Source: SZUA-217 sp034658975 (lineage in GTDB: Bacteria > Actinomycetota > Acidimicrobiia > Spongiisociales > ZC4RG35). From it: a stretch of DNA of 64,000 nucleotides. Shown here piece by piece: positions 50,825-58,529 of the stretch (its first letter is position 1; the number at the start of each line of letters is the position of its first letter). Location: positions 1-64,000 of the forward strand of contig JAYEGJ010000001.1 of assembly GCA_034658975.1 (NCBI GenBank). Direction: 5' to 3'. The notes under the pieces are model-generated. The model was not told where the DNA came from. It was given only the letters and a program-made list of their open reading frames with translations, and made no database searches. The position numbers and the translations under genes were made by a program.

Positions 50825-51370
50825 ATGAAACGGCTCGCTATCGTCCTGGCTCTTGCCCTGGTATTCGCCGCATGTTCCGGCACGGAACCAGGGTCAGATC
50901 CCGAATCGGCCGATGATCCAGTGACGACGGCGGCGGCTTCACAGGACACGCAAGCTCCAGCTGATGAGCCAGAGCCGGAAGAACCTGCTGAGGAGCAGGC
51001 CCCCGCGCCTCAGGGCGAGGTTGCGATCACGTTGACCATTGGTGATGAGACCTGGGAGTTCATTGGGTCCCTATGCGCTTATGTCAACGCGCTCCCCGGC
51101 GACGAAGGCTCGGAGTGGAACGTCTCCATGGTCCAGGACGGACTACAGGTTTATATCAGCGACGACTCGTTTGGCACCTTGGTCTCTATGGCCGACATCG
51201 AGAATGGTGCTAATGCGACCGTCAACTGGGAAGCTTCAGGCGACAACCTCCAGCTGACGGTCGACGGAAACGACATCAGTGCCACAGGAACGTTCAGAGA
51301 CGAGGTGAACGGTGGCACTGCCGAGGGCACCCTCTCGGCAACCTGCGCTGATTGGTTCGACGCGACCTAG
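50825..51370 (+). CDS. lipoprotein of unknown function
   Basis: 181 residues; ATG preceded by TTGGAGGA. Lipoprotein signal MKRLAIVLALALVFAACSG with lipobox VFAAC, then an acidic, proline-rich linker (ADEPEPEEPAEEQAPAP) and a beta-rich domain (VAITLTIGDETWEF ... SATGTFRD) with cysteines in GSLCAYV and SATCADW that may form a disulfide. Fits the pattern of ligand-binding or structural surface lipoproteins; no family assigned. Confidence 0.82.
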   Translation: MKRLAIVLALALVFAACSGTEPGSDPESADDPVTTAAASQDTQAPADEPEPEEPAEEQAPAPQGEVAITLTIGDETWEFIGSLCAYVNALPGDEGSEWNVSMVQDGLQVYISDDSFGTLVSMADIENGANATVNWEASGDNLQLTVDGNDISATGTFRDEVNGGTAEGTLSATCADWFDAT

Positions 51371-51490
51371 TGCCCCGACCGCCAATGTTTGCCGCGTTCA
51401 GGACGGCCAGTGGCGCCCCTGGCTGTGTCCTCGTCCTCGACGAACGGCCAGGTGCGCCTTCGTCCTGCGTCCTTGCCAGAGACACCCCTG

Positions 51491-51530
51491 CCTCGCCCTG
51501 ATCATCGCCAACGTTACCGGCCAGAGCACT
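51491..51530 (+). repeat. direct repeat, unit 1
   Basis: 35 of 40 bases match 51721-51760; the shared core is CATCGCCAACG and ACCGGCCAG. Confidence 0.75.
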
Positions 51531-51651
51531 AGTCGATGATTTCCTTGGAGGCGGCTGGCCGGGCAACGGTGTTCTCTTTCGGGGTGATGACGACCTTGTC
51601 TAAGGCACCAGTGAAGGGGAGCGGACTTCCGTCGTAAGCGGGGTCGCCCGG

Positions 51652-51712
51652 TCGTGTCGTCGAGGTGAGGACGGCGGTCGAGGTGTCGGTTCCTGTGTTC
51701 GGGAGGCAGAGG
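51652..51712 (+). repeat. copy of the 61-bp segment from the Tad gene
   Basis: Exact copy of 50356-50416, 1.3 kb downstream in the same orientation. It is followed directly by GCGCCTCTG and direct repeat unit 2. Confidence 0.9.
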
Positions 51713-51720
51713 CGCCTCTG

Positions 51721-51760
51721 CATCGCCCTGAACATCGCCAACGCCACCGGCCAGGGCACT
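51721..51760 (+). repeat. direct repeat, unit 2
   Basis: Partner of 51491-51530, 23 bases upstream of the polX start. Confidence 0.75.
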
Positions 51761-51782
51761 GGGTAGGTGATAATCAGGGGCG

Positions 51783-53513
51783 ATGGCCACCAGAACAGAC
51801 CACATGAGGATGCTCGCCGAACTGGCCAGGCTCACCATTCTGGATGAGGGCTCTCCCCAGGCGTTCAAGGTGCGGGCCTACGAGAACGCCATGGCCGGAA
51901 TCGAGGCTTTCCCCGGGGAGCTGGGCTCACTATCGAAAGCCGAACTGACCACGATCAAGGGGGTTGGTCCGGCGACGGCGGACAAGATCATCGAGTTCGA
52001 GACCACGGGCAAGGTCGCCAAGCTCGAGGCCCTGAGAGAAAAGTACCCCTCGGCCTTCGTGGAGCTGACAAAGATCCCGGGTCTCGGGCCCAAGACCCTT
52101 TTGATGCTCCGTGCGACCATCGGAGTCGAGGACATCGACAGCCTGAGGAAAGCGATCGACAACCAGCAATTGAGGGAACTCCCCGGCCTCGGCGAGAAGT
52201 CTGAGGTCAAGATCGCCAAGGCGATCGACCGACTCGGCCTCCACGGCAAGGACCGTCGCACACCTCTGGCGGAAGCGTGGGGCCTGGCCGGAGCGCTGGC
52301 CGGCCGCCTGTCATTGATCGAGGGAGTGACCGATGCGATTCCATGTGGATCGATCAGGCGATTCTCCGAGTCGATAGGAGACGTCGACATCGTGGTTGCG
52401 ACCACCGACCCCGAAAGGGTCAGCGCCGAGGTCCTTGGGTTCACAGAGGTCGATGACGTGATCGGTGCCGGGACGACCAAGACCTCCTTCCTCACCAGGG
52501 AGGGGCTCCAGGTGGACATTCGCACCGTGTCCCCGGACCAGTTGGGCTCTGCTCTGCTCTACTTCACCGGTTCCAAGGCCCACAACATCGCCCTTCGCCA
52601 GCGGGCCATCGATCGAGGGATGCTGCTCAGCGAGTACGGGCTGTTCAGGGACGAGGAGGTCGTGGCATCGGGTTCCGAGTCCGAGATTTATACCGCTTTG
52701 GAGATGGAATACGTCCCGCCGCCGCTTCGGGAGAATGCGGGTGAGGTTGAGGCTGCCTCCGAAAAGGGGATGCCTGATCTGATCGAGCGCTCCGACATCA
52801 AGGGAGACCTTCACTATCACTCCGATAGATCAGGGGACTCGCGGTCGTCACCTGAAGAGATGATCGAGGCGGCGATCGAGGCCGGATACGAGTATGTCGC
52901 CTTTACCGATCATGGCGAGGACCTGACCATCAACGGGTCCAGTAGAGCCGAGATGCTCGCCCACCGTGACCGGCTGACGACTCTCGACGGGGCCTATCCC
53001 GAGATCAGGGTCCTTTTCGGATGCGAGTTGAACATCGGCCCTGATGGTGGTCTGGATTACGACGCCGATTTTCGCCTCGAGTTCGACTACTGCGTAGCCT
53101 CGATCCACTCCCACTTCGATCTGTCCGCCGATCAGCAAACAGCTCGAATCCTCAAGGCCCTCCAGGACCCGGCCGTGAACGCCATCGGACACCTGACCGG
53201 CCGATACGTGGGTCGGCGGCCGGGCATCGAGCTCGATGTCGGGGCCGTGTTGCAGGGGTTGAGAATCACCGGTGTGGCCCTTGAGATCAACGGCGCCCTG
53301 GATCGCCTGGACGCGGCATCGGACGTGGCTCGCCGGGCGATGGCGGAAGGAGTCGACGTCGTGATCGACACCGATTCGCATCACACTCGGGACCTCAAGC
53401 GGATGGACTACGGCGTGCTCTACGCACAGCGGGGATGGGTCACGAAGGATCGCGTGCTGAATGCCAGGCCCGTAACCGACGTGTTGGCGGCGGTAGCTGC
53501 TCGCCGGTCGTAG
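51783..53513 (+). CDS. polX: DNA polymerase X family protein with PHP domain
   Basis: 576 residues. N-terminal helix-hairpin-helix region (IKGVGPATADKIIEFE, IPGLGPKTLLML, LPGLGEKSEVKI), nucleotidyltransferase with CGSIRRFSESIGDVDIVV (catalytic aspartates), and a C-terminal PHP domain from about residue 335 (DLHYHSDRSGDSRSSPEEM, AFTDHGED, ELNIGPDGGLDYD, DTDSHHTRD). Gap-filling repair polymerase with 3'-phosphatase/exonuclease activity in known bacterial PolX. All PHP metal ligands seem present. Confidence 0.93.
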   Translation: MATRTDHMRMLAELARLTILDEGSPQAFKVRAYENAMAGIEAFPGELGSLSKAELTTIKGVGPATADKIIEFETTGKVAKLEALREKYPSAFVELTKIPGLGPKTLLMLRATIGVEDIDSLRKAIDNQQLRELPGLGEKSEVKIAKAIDRLGLHGKDRRTPLAEAWGLAGALAGRLSLIEGVTDAIPCGSIRRFSESIGDVDIVVATTDPERVSAEVLGFTEVDDVIGAGTTKTSFLTREGLQVDIRTVSPDQLGSALLYFTGSKAHNIALRQRAIDRGMLLSEYGLFRDEEVVASGSESEIYTALEMEYVPPPLRENAGEVEAASEKGMPDLIERSDIKGDLHYHSDRSGDSRSSPEEMIEAAIEAGYEYVAFTDHGEDLTINGSSRAEMLAHRDRLTTLDGAYPEIRVLFGCELNIGPDGGLDYDADFRLEFDYCVASIHSHFDLSADQQTARILKALQDPAVNAIGHLTGRYVGRRPGIELDVGAVLQGLRITGVALEINGALDRLDAASDVARRAMAEGVDVVIDTDSHHTRDLKRMDYGVLYAQRGWVTKDRVLNARPVTDVLAAVAARRS

Positions 53514-53523
53514 GGTTGCACCC

Positions 53524-53949
53524 ATGGCGAAGCAGTACGAGATCACAACGCCGATCCGGATGGTCAATGCCGTGATGAGCTTTACGTCCCGCCGGGGATG
53601 GGGGGGCCAGCATCTGCTCACCACGACCGGGAGAAAGAGTGGCGAGCCCAGATCGGTGCCGGTCACCCCGCTGATCGTGGACGGCGTGGAGTACCTGGTT
53701 GCGCCTTATGGTGCGGTGGGATGGGTCCACAACATGAGGGCGAACCCCGCGGTGACCTTTCAGAACGGGAGGGAAGTGCGTTCCTGCACGGTCACCGAGG
53801 TCACGGGCCAGGTTCCCGAGGTGGTCAAGGAGTACTACGAGAAGATCCCCATCGTCCGGCCCTACATGGATCTTCCCGATTCGCCGACTGTGGAGGATTT
53901 CGCCCGCACCGGAGACGCCTATCCGGTGTTCCGTGTTGAGGTCGACTAG
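53524..53949 (+). CDS. F420-dependent nitroreductase-family protein (Ddn type)
   Basis: 141 residues. The deazaflavin-dependent split beta-barrel pattern is LTTTGRKSGEPRSVPVTPLIVDG, VAPYGAVGWVHNMRANPAVTF, and the C-terminal VFRVEV. Relatives use F420H2 to reduce quinones or nitro compounds in the membrane or cytoplasm. Presence of F420 suggests an actinobacterial host. Ten bases after polX. Confidence 0.9.
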   Translation: MAKQYEITTPIRMVNAVMSFTSRRGWGGQHLLTTTGRKSGEPRSVPVTPLIVDGVEYLVAPYGAVGWVHNMRANPAVTFQNGREVRSCTVTEVTGQVPEVVKEYYEKIPIVRPYMDLPDSPTVEDFARTGDAYPVFRVEVD

Positions 53950-54034
53950 TGGCCCGTCACTTCGATCCTTGTAATTCGTCTTCCGAGTGGTGAAAGTGTC
54001 GCCATTGGCGACATCATCGAAGGAGACCCCCCAG

Positions 54035-55345
54035 GTGCCATCCACCTACGTCCTCGACACGTGTGTTCTGCTCGCCGACCCCCAATCCCTGCTCCGATTC
54101 GATGAACACGACGTGGTGCTGCCGCTCGTGGTCGTCGAGGAGCTCGACCGGAAGAAGACCCGGTTGGATGAGGTCGGCGCCAATGCCCGGGCGGCCATCA
54201 GGCTGCTCGAGGAGTTGGGTGCTTCCCGAGACGGGGGTTTGCGCGATCCCGTAGACCTGCCTGCGGGGGGATCGATCCGAATAGAGCTCAACGGGATCAC
54301 CTCCGAGCGTCTTCCCATCGCCCTCGATCCACACACACCGGATCACCGGATTCTCGCCACCTGCCTGAACCTTGACGACGACGACGGCGATGCGGTGCTG
54401 GTGACAAAGGATGCAGCCCTTCGGATCAAGGGGGCGCAACTGGGTGTGGCGGTACAGGACTACCGGGCCGACACGGTTCCGGTGGAGGAGCTTCACTCGG
54501 GTCTGGTGGAGCATCAGACCGACGCGGGGACGATCGACCGCCTCTACGACGAGGGCAAGTTGGAGATCGGCGCCGTCGACGCCGTGGTCAACGAGTTCGT
54601 TGTCCTCAAGTGCGGTGAGTCGAGATCGGCGCTTGCCCGCGTGATTCAGGCCGAGCCGACGACTGTCGTTGAGAGGATGCCGACCCACGTGAGAGCGTTT
54701 GGGGTCGAGCCGAAGAACGTTCGTCAGACGGTGGCGATGCACCAATTGCTCGATCCGGATGTTCCCGCGGTGTCGCTGATGGGTATGGCGGGCACCGGCA
54801 AGACCTTCCTTGCGTTGGCCACCGCTCTCGAACAGGTACTCGAGCAAGGCCGTTACAGAAGGGTCTCGGTATACCGGCCGCTGGTAGCCGTCGGCCGACA
54901 GGAAGTGGGCTACCTGCCGGGGGATCTGAGCGAGAAGTTGACCCCCTGGATGGCGGCCGTTCATGACAATCTCTATGCGCTGTTTTCCGATGCCGGGGTC
55001 GAGGGGGCCCGCGGTGCCATCGAAGAACTCGTCGAGCGAGGCGAGTTGGAGATGGCCGCGGTTACTTACCTTCGGGGACGATCGATCACAGGCGAGTTCG
55101 TGATCATCGACGAAGCCCAGAATCTGGAGCTACCCACTCTCAAGGTGATACTCACCCGTATGTCCCGGGACTCGAAGGTGGTCTTCTGTGGTGACCTCTC
55201 ACAGGTGGACAACCCGTACATCTCGCCCTTTGGCGGCATGGCGGCGTTGATAGAGAAGTTCAAGGGCACGTCCCTGTTCGCCCACATCTCGCTGGAACGG
55301 TCGGTTCGTTCCCCGCTGGCCGAGATGGCCGCCACCGTCCTCTAG
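54035..55345 (+). CDS. PhoH-family protein with N-terminal PIN domain
   Basis: 436 residues from GTG 54035 (AGGAG 9 bases upstream); the frame from 53987 adds residues of poor conservation. Residues about 1-140 are a PIN nuclease domain (YVLDTCVLLADPQSL, VVEELDRKK, DHRILATC, VTKDAALRIKG). Residues about 230-436 are the PhoH ATPase (GMAGTGKTFLAL Walker A, EFVIIDEAQNLE Walker B, and VKVIL-type TLKVILTRMS). PIN-PhoH proteins are RNA helicase-nucleases. Four PIN acids are visible. Confidence 0.93.
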   Translation: MPSTYVLDTCVLLADPQSLLRFDEHDVVLPLVVVEELDRKKTRLDEVGANARAAIRLLEELGASRDGGLRDPVDLPAGGSIRIELNGITSERLPIALDPHTPDHRILATCLNLDDDDGDAVLVTKDAALRIKGAQLGVAVQDYRADTVPVEELHSGLVEHQTDAGTIDRLYDEGKLEIGAVDAVVNEFVVLKCGESRSALARVIQAEPTTVVERMPTHVRAFGVEPKNVRQTVAMHQLLDPDVPAVSLMGMAGTGKTFLALATALEQVLEQGRYRRVSVYRPLVAVGRQEVGYLPGDLSEKLTPWMAAVHDNLYALFSDAGVEGARGAIEELVERGELEMAAVTYLRGRSITGEFVIIDEAQNLELPTLKVILTRMSRDSKVVFCGDLSQVDNPYISPFGGMAALIEKFKGTSLFAHISLERSVRSPLAEMAATVL

Positions 55346-55353
55346 CCGGATCT

Positions 55354-55476
55354 AACTACCTCAGGTAGTTGGAGCCGTATATGGGTCGAACTGCCTCGAG
55401 AAACCGTGGCGGCGTCCTCAGACGTTTTTCTCGAGGCGATTAGACCCGTATGTGGGTCTAAGAACCTGAGGTTTTC
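55354..55476. repeat. palindrome-rich repeat family, copy B (inverted)
   Basis: Reverse-complement relative of 22427-22535: the right end reads CTAAGAACCTGAGGT, the inversion of ACCTCAGGTTCTTAG. The start is AACTACC-TC-AGGTAGTT. CTCGAGAAA and TTTCTCGAG form arms around CGTGGCGGCG. Lies between convergent phoH and ABC permease genes, so it may end both transcripts. Confidence 0.75.
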
Positions 55477-55486
55477 AGACCCACCC

Positions 55487-56554
55487 TTACCCGGCGCCGA
55501 GGGTGCGCTCGAGGCGCCGCGCTGCCAGGACGACGATTGGGGCGATGGCGGCGATGATCACGCCGCCGATGGCGAGGTTGGCTGCGACATCCCCGAAGGA
55601 AGCGCCCTCGGAGACGACTCTGAACGCCGGGTCCATGAAGTAGTAGGTCGGTCCGAACCGGGCGATCCACTGGGGGAGGTTGGGCCAGATGTAGAAAACG
55701 GCAGGGAAGAAGAGGAGCATCCCCCCGCCCTTCCATGCAGCGAACATCGTGCTCGCGTCCTTGGCCCACATGCCGAGGAGGAGACCGAACTCGGCCATCA
55801 TCATCGCCGCGACGAGGAGGATCACCAGGTGGGTAACCGCCTGGCCGAGTACGGCATCATTGAGAATGAGGGTGGCGAAACCCGTTATCAAGGCAAGAAG
55901 GACCCCAAACGTGCCCTTGGCGCCCACAACGTCGGCCATCGAGGCCGGTGAGACCAAAAGGGCGGAGAGAGTCCTGTCCTCTTTCTCCTGGACCAGGCTT
56001 GCCGCCGGGATGAACGCAGCAGCCACTGCGACCACCATCATCATCAGCATTGGCAGGAGCCTCAGGTCGATGTCGACGCCGGACTCGCCCAGTTGGATGA
56101 CGACCACGTCAACTGGTGGCTCTCCCCCCTCGAGCCCTCGGATCAGCTGGAGTGCTGTGATTCCGAGGATGATTCGGTTGGAGGCCAGGCTTTCGCCACC
56201 GACGAAGAATGAGAGTGGCGGCTGGTTCCCGGCGATCACCTCGTCGTCGAACCCGGCAGGCAGGTAGAGGCCGGCATCGGCATCGTTGGCTTCCACGATC
56301 GCCATCATCTCGTCGAGGTTGTCGGCGAACGTGACAGTGATCCCTTCCAGCCCGGCGGCTGCCTCCAGGGAGATCTCCGAGCTCCCTTCGTCGGCTATCA
56401 CCAGCCTCGGCTGGGGAGCGAAGAGGTCGCCGAATACCCCCTGGACCAGGACAGTCAGCAGGACCGGGATGATCAGCGCATAGAGAACGAATGGACTCCT
56501 GGGGCTGAGACGGATGTCTCGCCCGAGGATCGTGGCGGCGTGTCTCGTGCTCAC
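55487..56554 (-). CDS. ABC-2 type exporter permease
   Basis: 355 residues, GTG 56554 overlapping the stop of the upstream permease. ABC-2 layout: one N-terminal helix (PFVLYALIIPVLLTVLVQGVF), a large outside domain (about 45-170), five helices (MLMMMVVAVAAAFIPAASL, then EKEDRTLSALLVSP loop, and others). The EKEDRTL motif is typical for NatB/CcmB-like permeases. Works with the ATPase at 57657-58511. Confidence 0.88.
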   Translation of the reverse strand: MSTRHAATILGRDIRLSPRSPFVLYALIIPVLLTVLVQGVFGDLFAPQPRLVIADEGSSEISLEAAAGLEGITVTFADNLDEMMAIVEANDADAGLYLPAGFDDEVIAGNQPPLSFFVGGESLASNRIILGITALQLIRGLEGGEPPVDVVVIQLGESGVDIDLRLLPMLMMMVVAVAAAFIPAASLVQEKEDRTLSALLVSPASMADVVGAKGTFGVLLALITGFATLILNDAVLGQAVTHLVILLVAAMMMAEFGLLLGMWAKDASTMFAAWKGGGMLLFFPAVFYIWPNLPQWIARFGPTYYFMDPAFRVVSEGASFGDVAANLAIGGVIIAAIAPIVVLAARRLERTLGAG

Positions 56555-57660
56555 AAGGTCTGCACCCTTCGTCCCAACACGGCCCAGCCGAGCCCGAGCG
56601 CACCGAATCCCCACAGGGCGAGCAAGCCAAGAAGTGGGGCCATCTCGACCCACCCAGCCCCATACGCAGTGACGTCGACCAGGACCTGGGCCAGGGGCCA
56701 GGAGGGAAGAACCTTGATCCAAGGTGCCGTGCTTCCAGGGAAGAGAAGTGCCATCGCCGGGATCAAAAGCGGGATGAGAAACAGCATGCTCCAGAAGATG
56801 ATGCTGATGAAGTCCTTGCCGATCGAGCCGGCCAGCAAACCGAACCCCGTGACGAGAATCGACCCCAGGAACACCGCAGTTGCCAGGATGGCCGCGCCGG
56901 TGCCGAATCCCCCGATGGCGACGAGCAGAAGGACAACCTGGATGAAGGCGAGGGCCGTGCCAAAGATGGCCTTGGCTGTGAGAAAGTCAGAGACTCGAGC
57001 CGGTGTCACGGTGATCGCCTTGACGGTCTTGGTCTGGATCTCGGAGGCGATCAATCCGGCCAGGGCCATCATCTCGACCATCAAGATCATGAAGGCGAGC
57101 ATCGGCCTGAACTTCTCCTGAAGCGAGACCTGGTCGCCCGCGCGATCCTCACCCAGGATGATCTCTTCGGTGGCGAAGCCCGACACCGGTGGAGGCACGC
57201 CGAGCACCGAATAGGCGATCTCTGCAGCGATTCCCTCCATGGCGCCCTCGAGAGATACCGGCACACCGGGCCCGATGTAGACCTGGATCGTGGGATTGCT
57301 GAGGTCCGGGTCGAGGGCCATGCCGACCACAACCTCATCCCCTTGCTCAACGGCAGCGGTGAGGTCTTCGATGTTGTCGTATTCGACGATCGTCAGGCCC
57401 TCGCTCCCGTTCCCTCCGGTGGGAGCGTTGAAATCGAAGCTCTGGCCAGTGACCACACCCATGGAGAAGCTCTCATCGACCTCCGACGGAAGGAACCAGA
57501 AGAGGCCGACGTAGAAGACCAGGCCGAGGATGCTCATGAAGAGCCAGAATCGATCCCGCGAGAATTCCTTGAGATCCTTTGCCATGATCGCTCCGACGAT
57601 GGCCGGCCGGCTCGTCGGGGGGTTCGAGGGGGGTCGTTCCCCCTCAGGGTCGTTGCTCAC
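56551..57660 (-). CDS. ABC-2 type exporter permease, NatB-like
   Basis: 369 residues from GTG 57660, which overlaps the ATPase stop. N-terminal helix (FWLFMSILGLVFYVGLFWFL), large outside domain, then AFMILMVEMMALAGLIASEIQTKTVKAI and four more helices. The open frame continues upstream opposite the ATPase gene and is a shadow there. The partner permease has the same topology, so transport is likely by a heterodimer. Confidence 0.86.
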   Translation of the reverse strand: MSNDPEGERPPSNPPTSRPAIVGAIMAKDLKEFSRDRFWLFMSILGLVFYVGLFWFLPSEVDESFSMGVVTGQSFDFNAPTGGNGSEGLTIVEYDNIEDLTAAVEQGDEVVVGMALDPDLSNPTIQVYIGPGVPVSLEGAMEGIAAEIAYSVLGVPPPVSGFATEEIILGEDRAGDQVSLQEKFRPMLAFMILMVEMMALAGLIASEIQTKTVKAITVTPARVSDFLTAKAIFGTALAFIQVVLLLVAIGGFGTGAAILATAVFLGSILVTGFGLLAGSIGKDFISIIFWSMLFLIPLLIPAMALLFPGSTAPWIKVLPSWPLAQVLVDVTAYGAGWVEMAPLLGLLALWGFGALGLGWAVLGRRVQTL

Positions 57661-58511
57661 TCGAGCCCTCGTCCGGCCATCTGAATGAAGATGTCCTCGA
57701 GAGTCGCCTCTTCGGTGTGAATCGTCATCACCTCGTCGGTGAGCAGGCTCCGGAGTCTTTCGCCCGCCCCCTCCTCGTCCATGGGGATCACCACCTCGTC
57801 GACTTCCCCGCCATTGCGACTTCGGACCCGGACATTTCGCTGCCCGTAGGCCAGCTTCAGATTCTCCGGGGTGTCGGTTATCAGGACCCGTCCCTCGTTG
57901 ATGAAGGAGACCCGATCCGACATGGTGTCGGCCTCCATCATGTCGTGAGTGGTGAGAAGCACGGCTGCTCCTCGGCTGGCCTCCTCCTTGATCACGCTCC
58001 GGATCGCCTTGGCAGAGATGGGATCGAGACCGTCGGTCGGCTCGTCGAAGAAGAGCACGTCGGGCCGGTTGGAGATGGTGCGGGCAATCATCAGTCGCTG
58101 CCGCATTCCCTTGGAGTAGGAGGAAACCCGATCGTCGGCCCGATCGACGAGGTCGACCTTCTCGAGCAACCCTTCGGCATCGAGGCCTTCGACCCCAAAC
58201 AACTTGCCGAAGAACTCGAGGTTCTCTCTGCCGGTCATCTTGGTGTAGTGGTTCTTCTCCTCGAAACACACGCCCATGCGCGCCTGGATCTCCTCGCGAT
58301 CCGACGACATGTCCATATCGAGCAATCTGATCGAGCCCGAGTCAGGTTTGAGCTGGCCGGTGAGCATCTTGATGGTGGTCGACTTGCCCGCACCGTTGGG
58401 TCCGAGGAAGCCGAGGATTTCTCCTTCTGCGACTTCGAGCGTCACACCATCAACAGCGAGCTTGGAGTCGTAGGAGAAGTGAAGGTCGGAAGCCTGAATT
58501 GAAGCGGTCAC
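57657..58511 (-). CDS. ABC exporter ATP-binding protein
   Basis: 284 residues. Walker A GPNGAGKSTTI, Q-loop region ARMGVCFEEKNHYTKMTG, signature SSYSKGMRQRLMIAR, Walker B VLFFDEPTDGLDP and H-loop TTHDMMEA, followed by a 70-residue C-terminal domain (VRVRSRNGGEVDEVVI). ABC-2/NatA group. First gene of the three-gene minus-strand operon, 18 bases from the topA end. Confidence 0.93.
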   Translation of the reverse strand: MTASIQASDLHFSYDSKLAVDGVTLEVAEGEILGFLGPNGAGKSTTIKMLTGQLKPDSGSIRLLDMDMSSDREEIQARMGVCFEEKNHYTKMTGRENLEFFGKLFGVEGLDAEGLLEKVDLVDRADDRVSSYSKGMRQRLMIARTISNRPDVLFFDEPTDGLDPISAKAIRSVIKEEASRGAAVLLTTHDMMEADTMSDRVSFINEGRVLITDTPENLKLAYGQRNVRVRSRNGGEVDEVVIPMDEEGAGERLRSLLTDEVMTIHTEEATLEDIFIQMAGRGLE

Positions 58512-58529
58512 CTCTCAAGAGTAACGCTT

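Larger units (their letters stand above)
51371..51782. other. 412-base spacer with decayed duplications
   Basis: No gene is credited. The spacer contains the second copy of the 61-bp Tad segment (51652-51712) and a direct repeat: 51491-51530 matches 51721-51760 at 35 of 40 bases. Minus-strand open frames across it read these repeats and have no start signals. Confidence 0.7.

Noticed and set aside
51398..51868. Minus-strand frames before polX
   Set aside because: They read the duplicated segments and direct repeats and extend into the polX start; no start signal or domain.
56551..58269. 572-codon frame joining the ABC-2 permease to sequence opposite the ATPase gene
   Set aside because: The first 200 codons are arginine-rich shadow of the ATPase gene; GTG 57660 overlapping its stop is the credible start.
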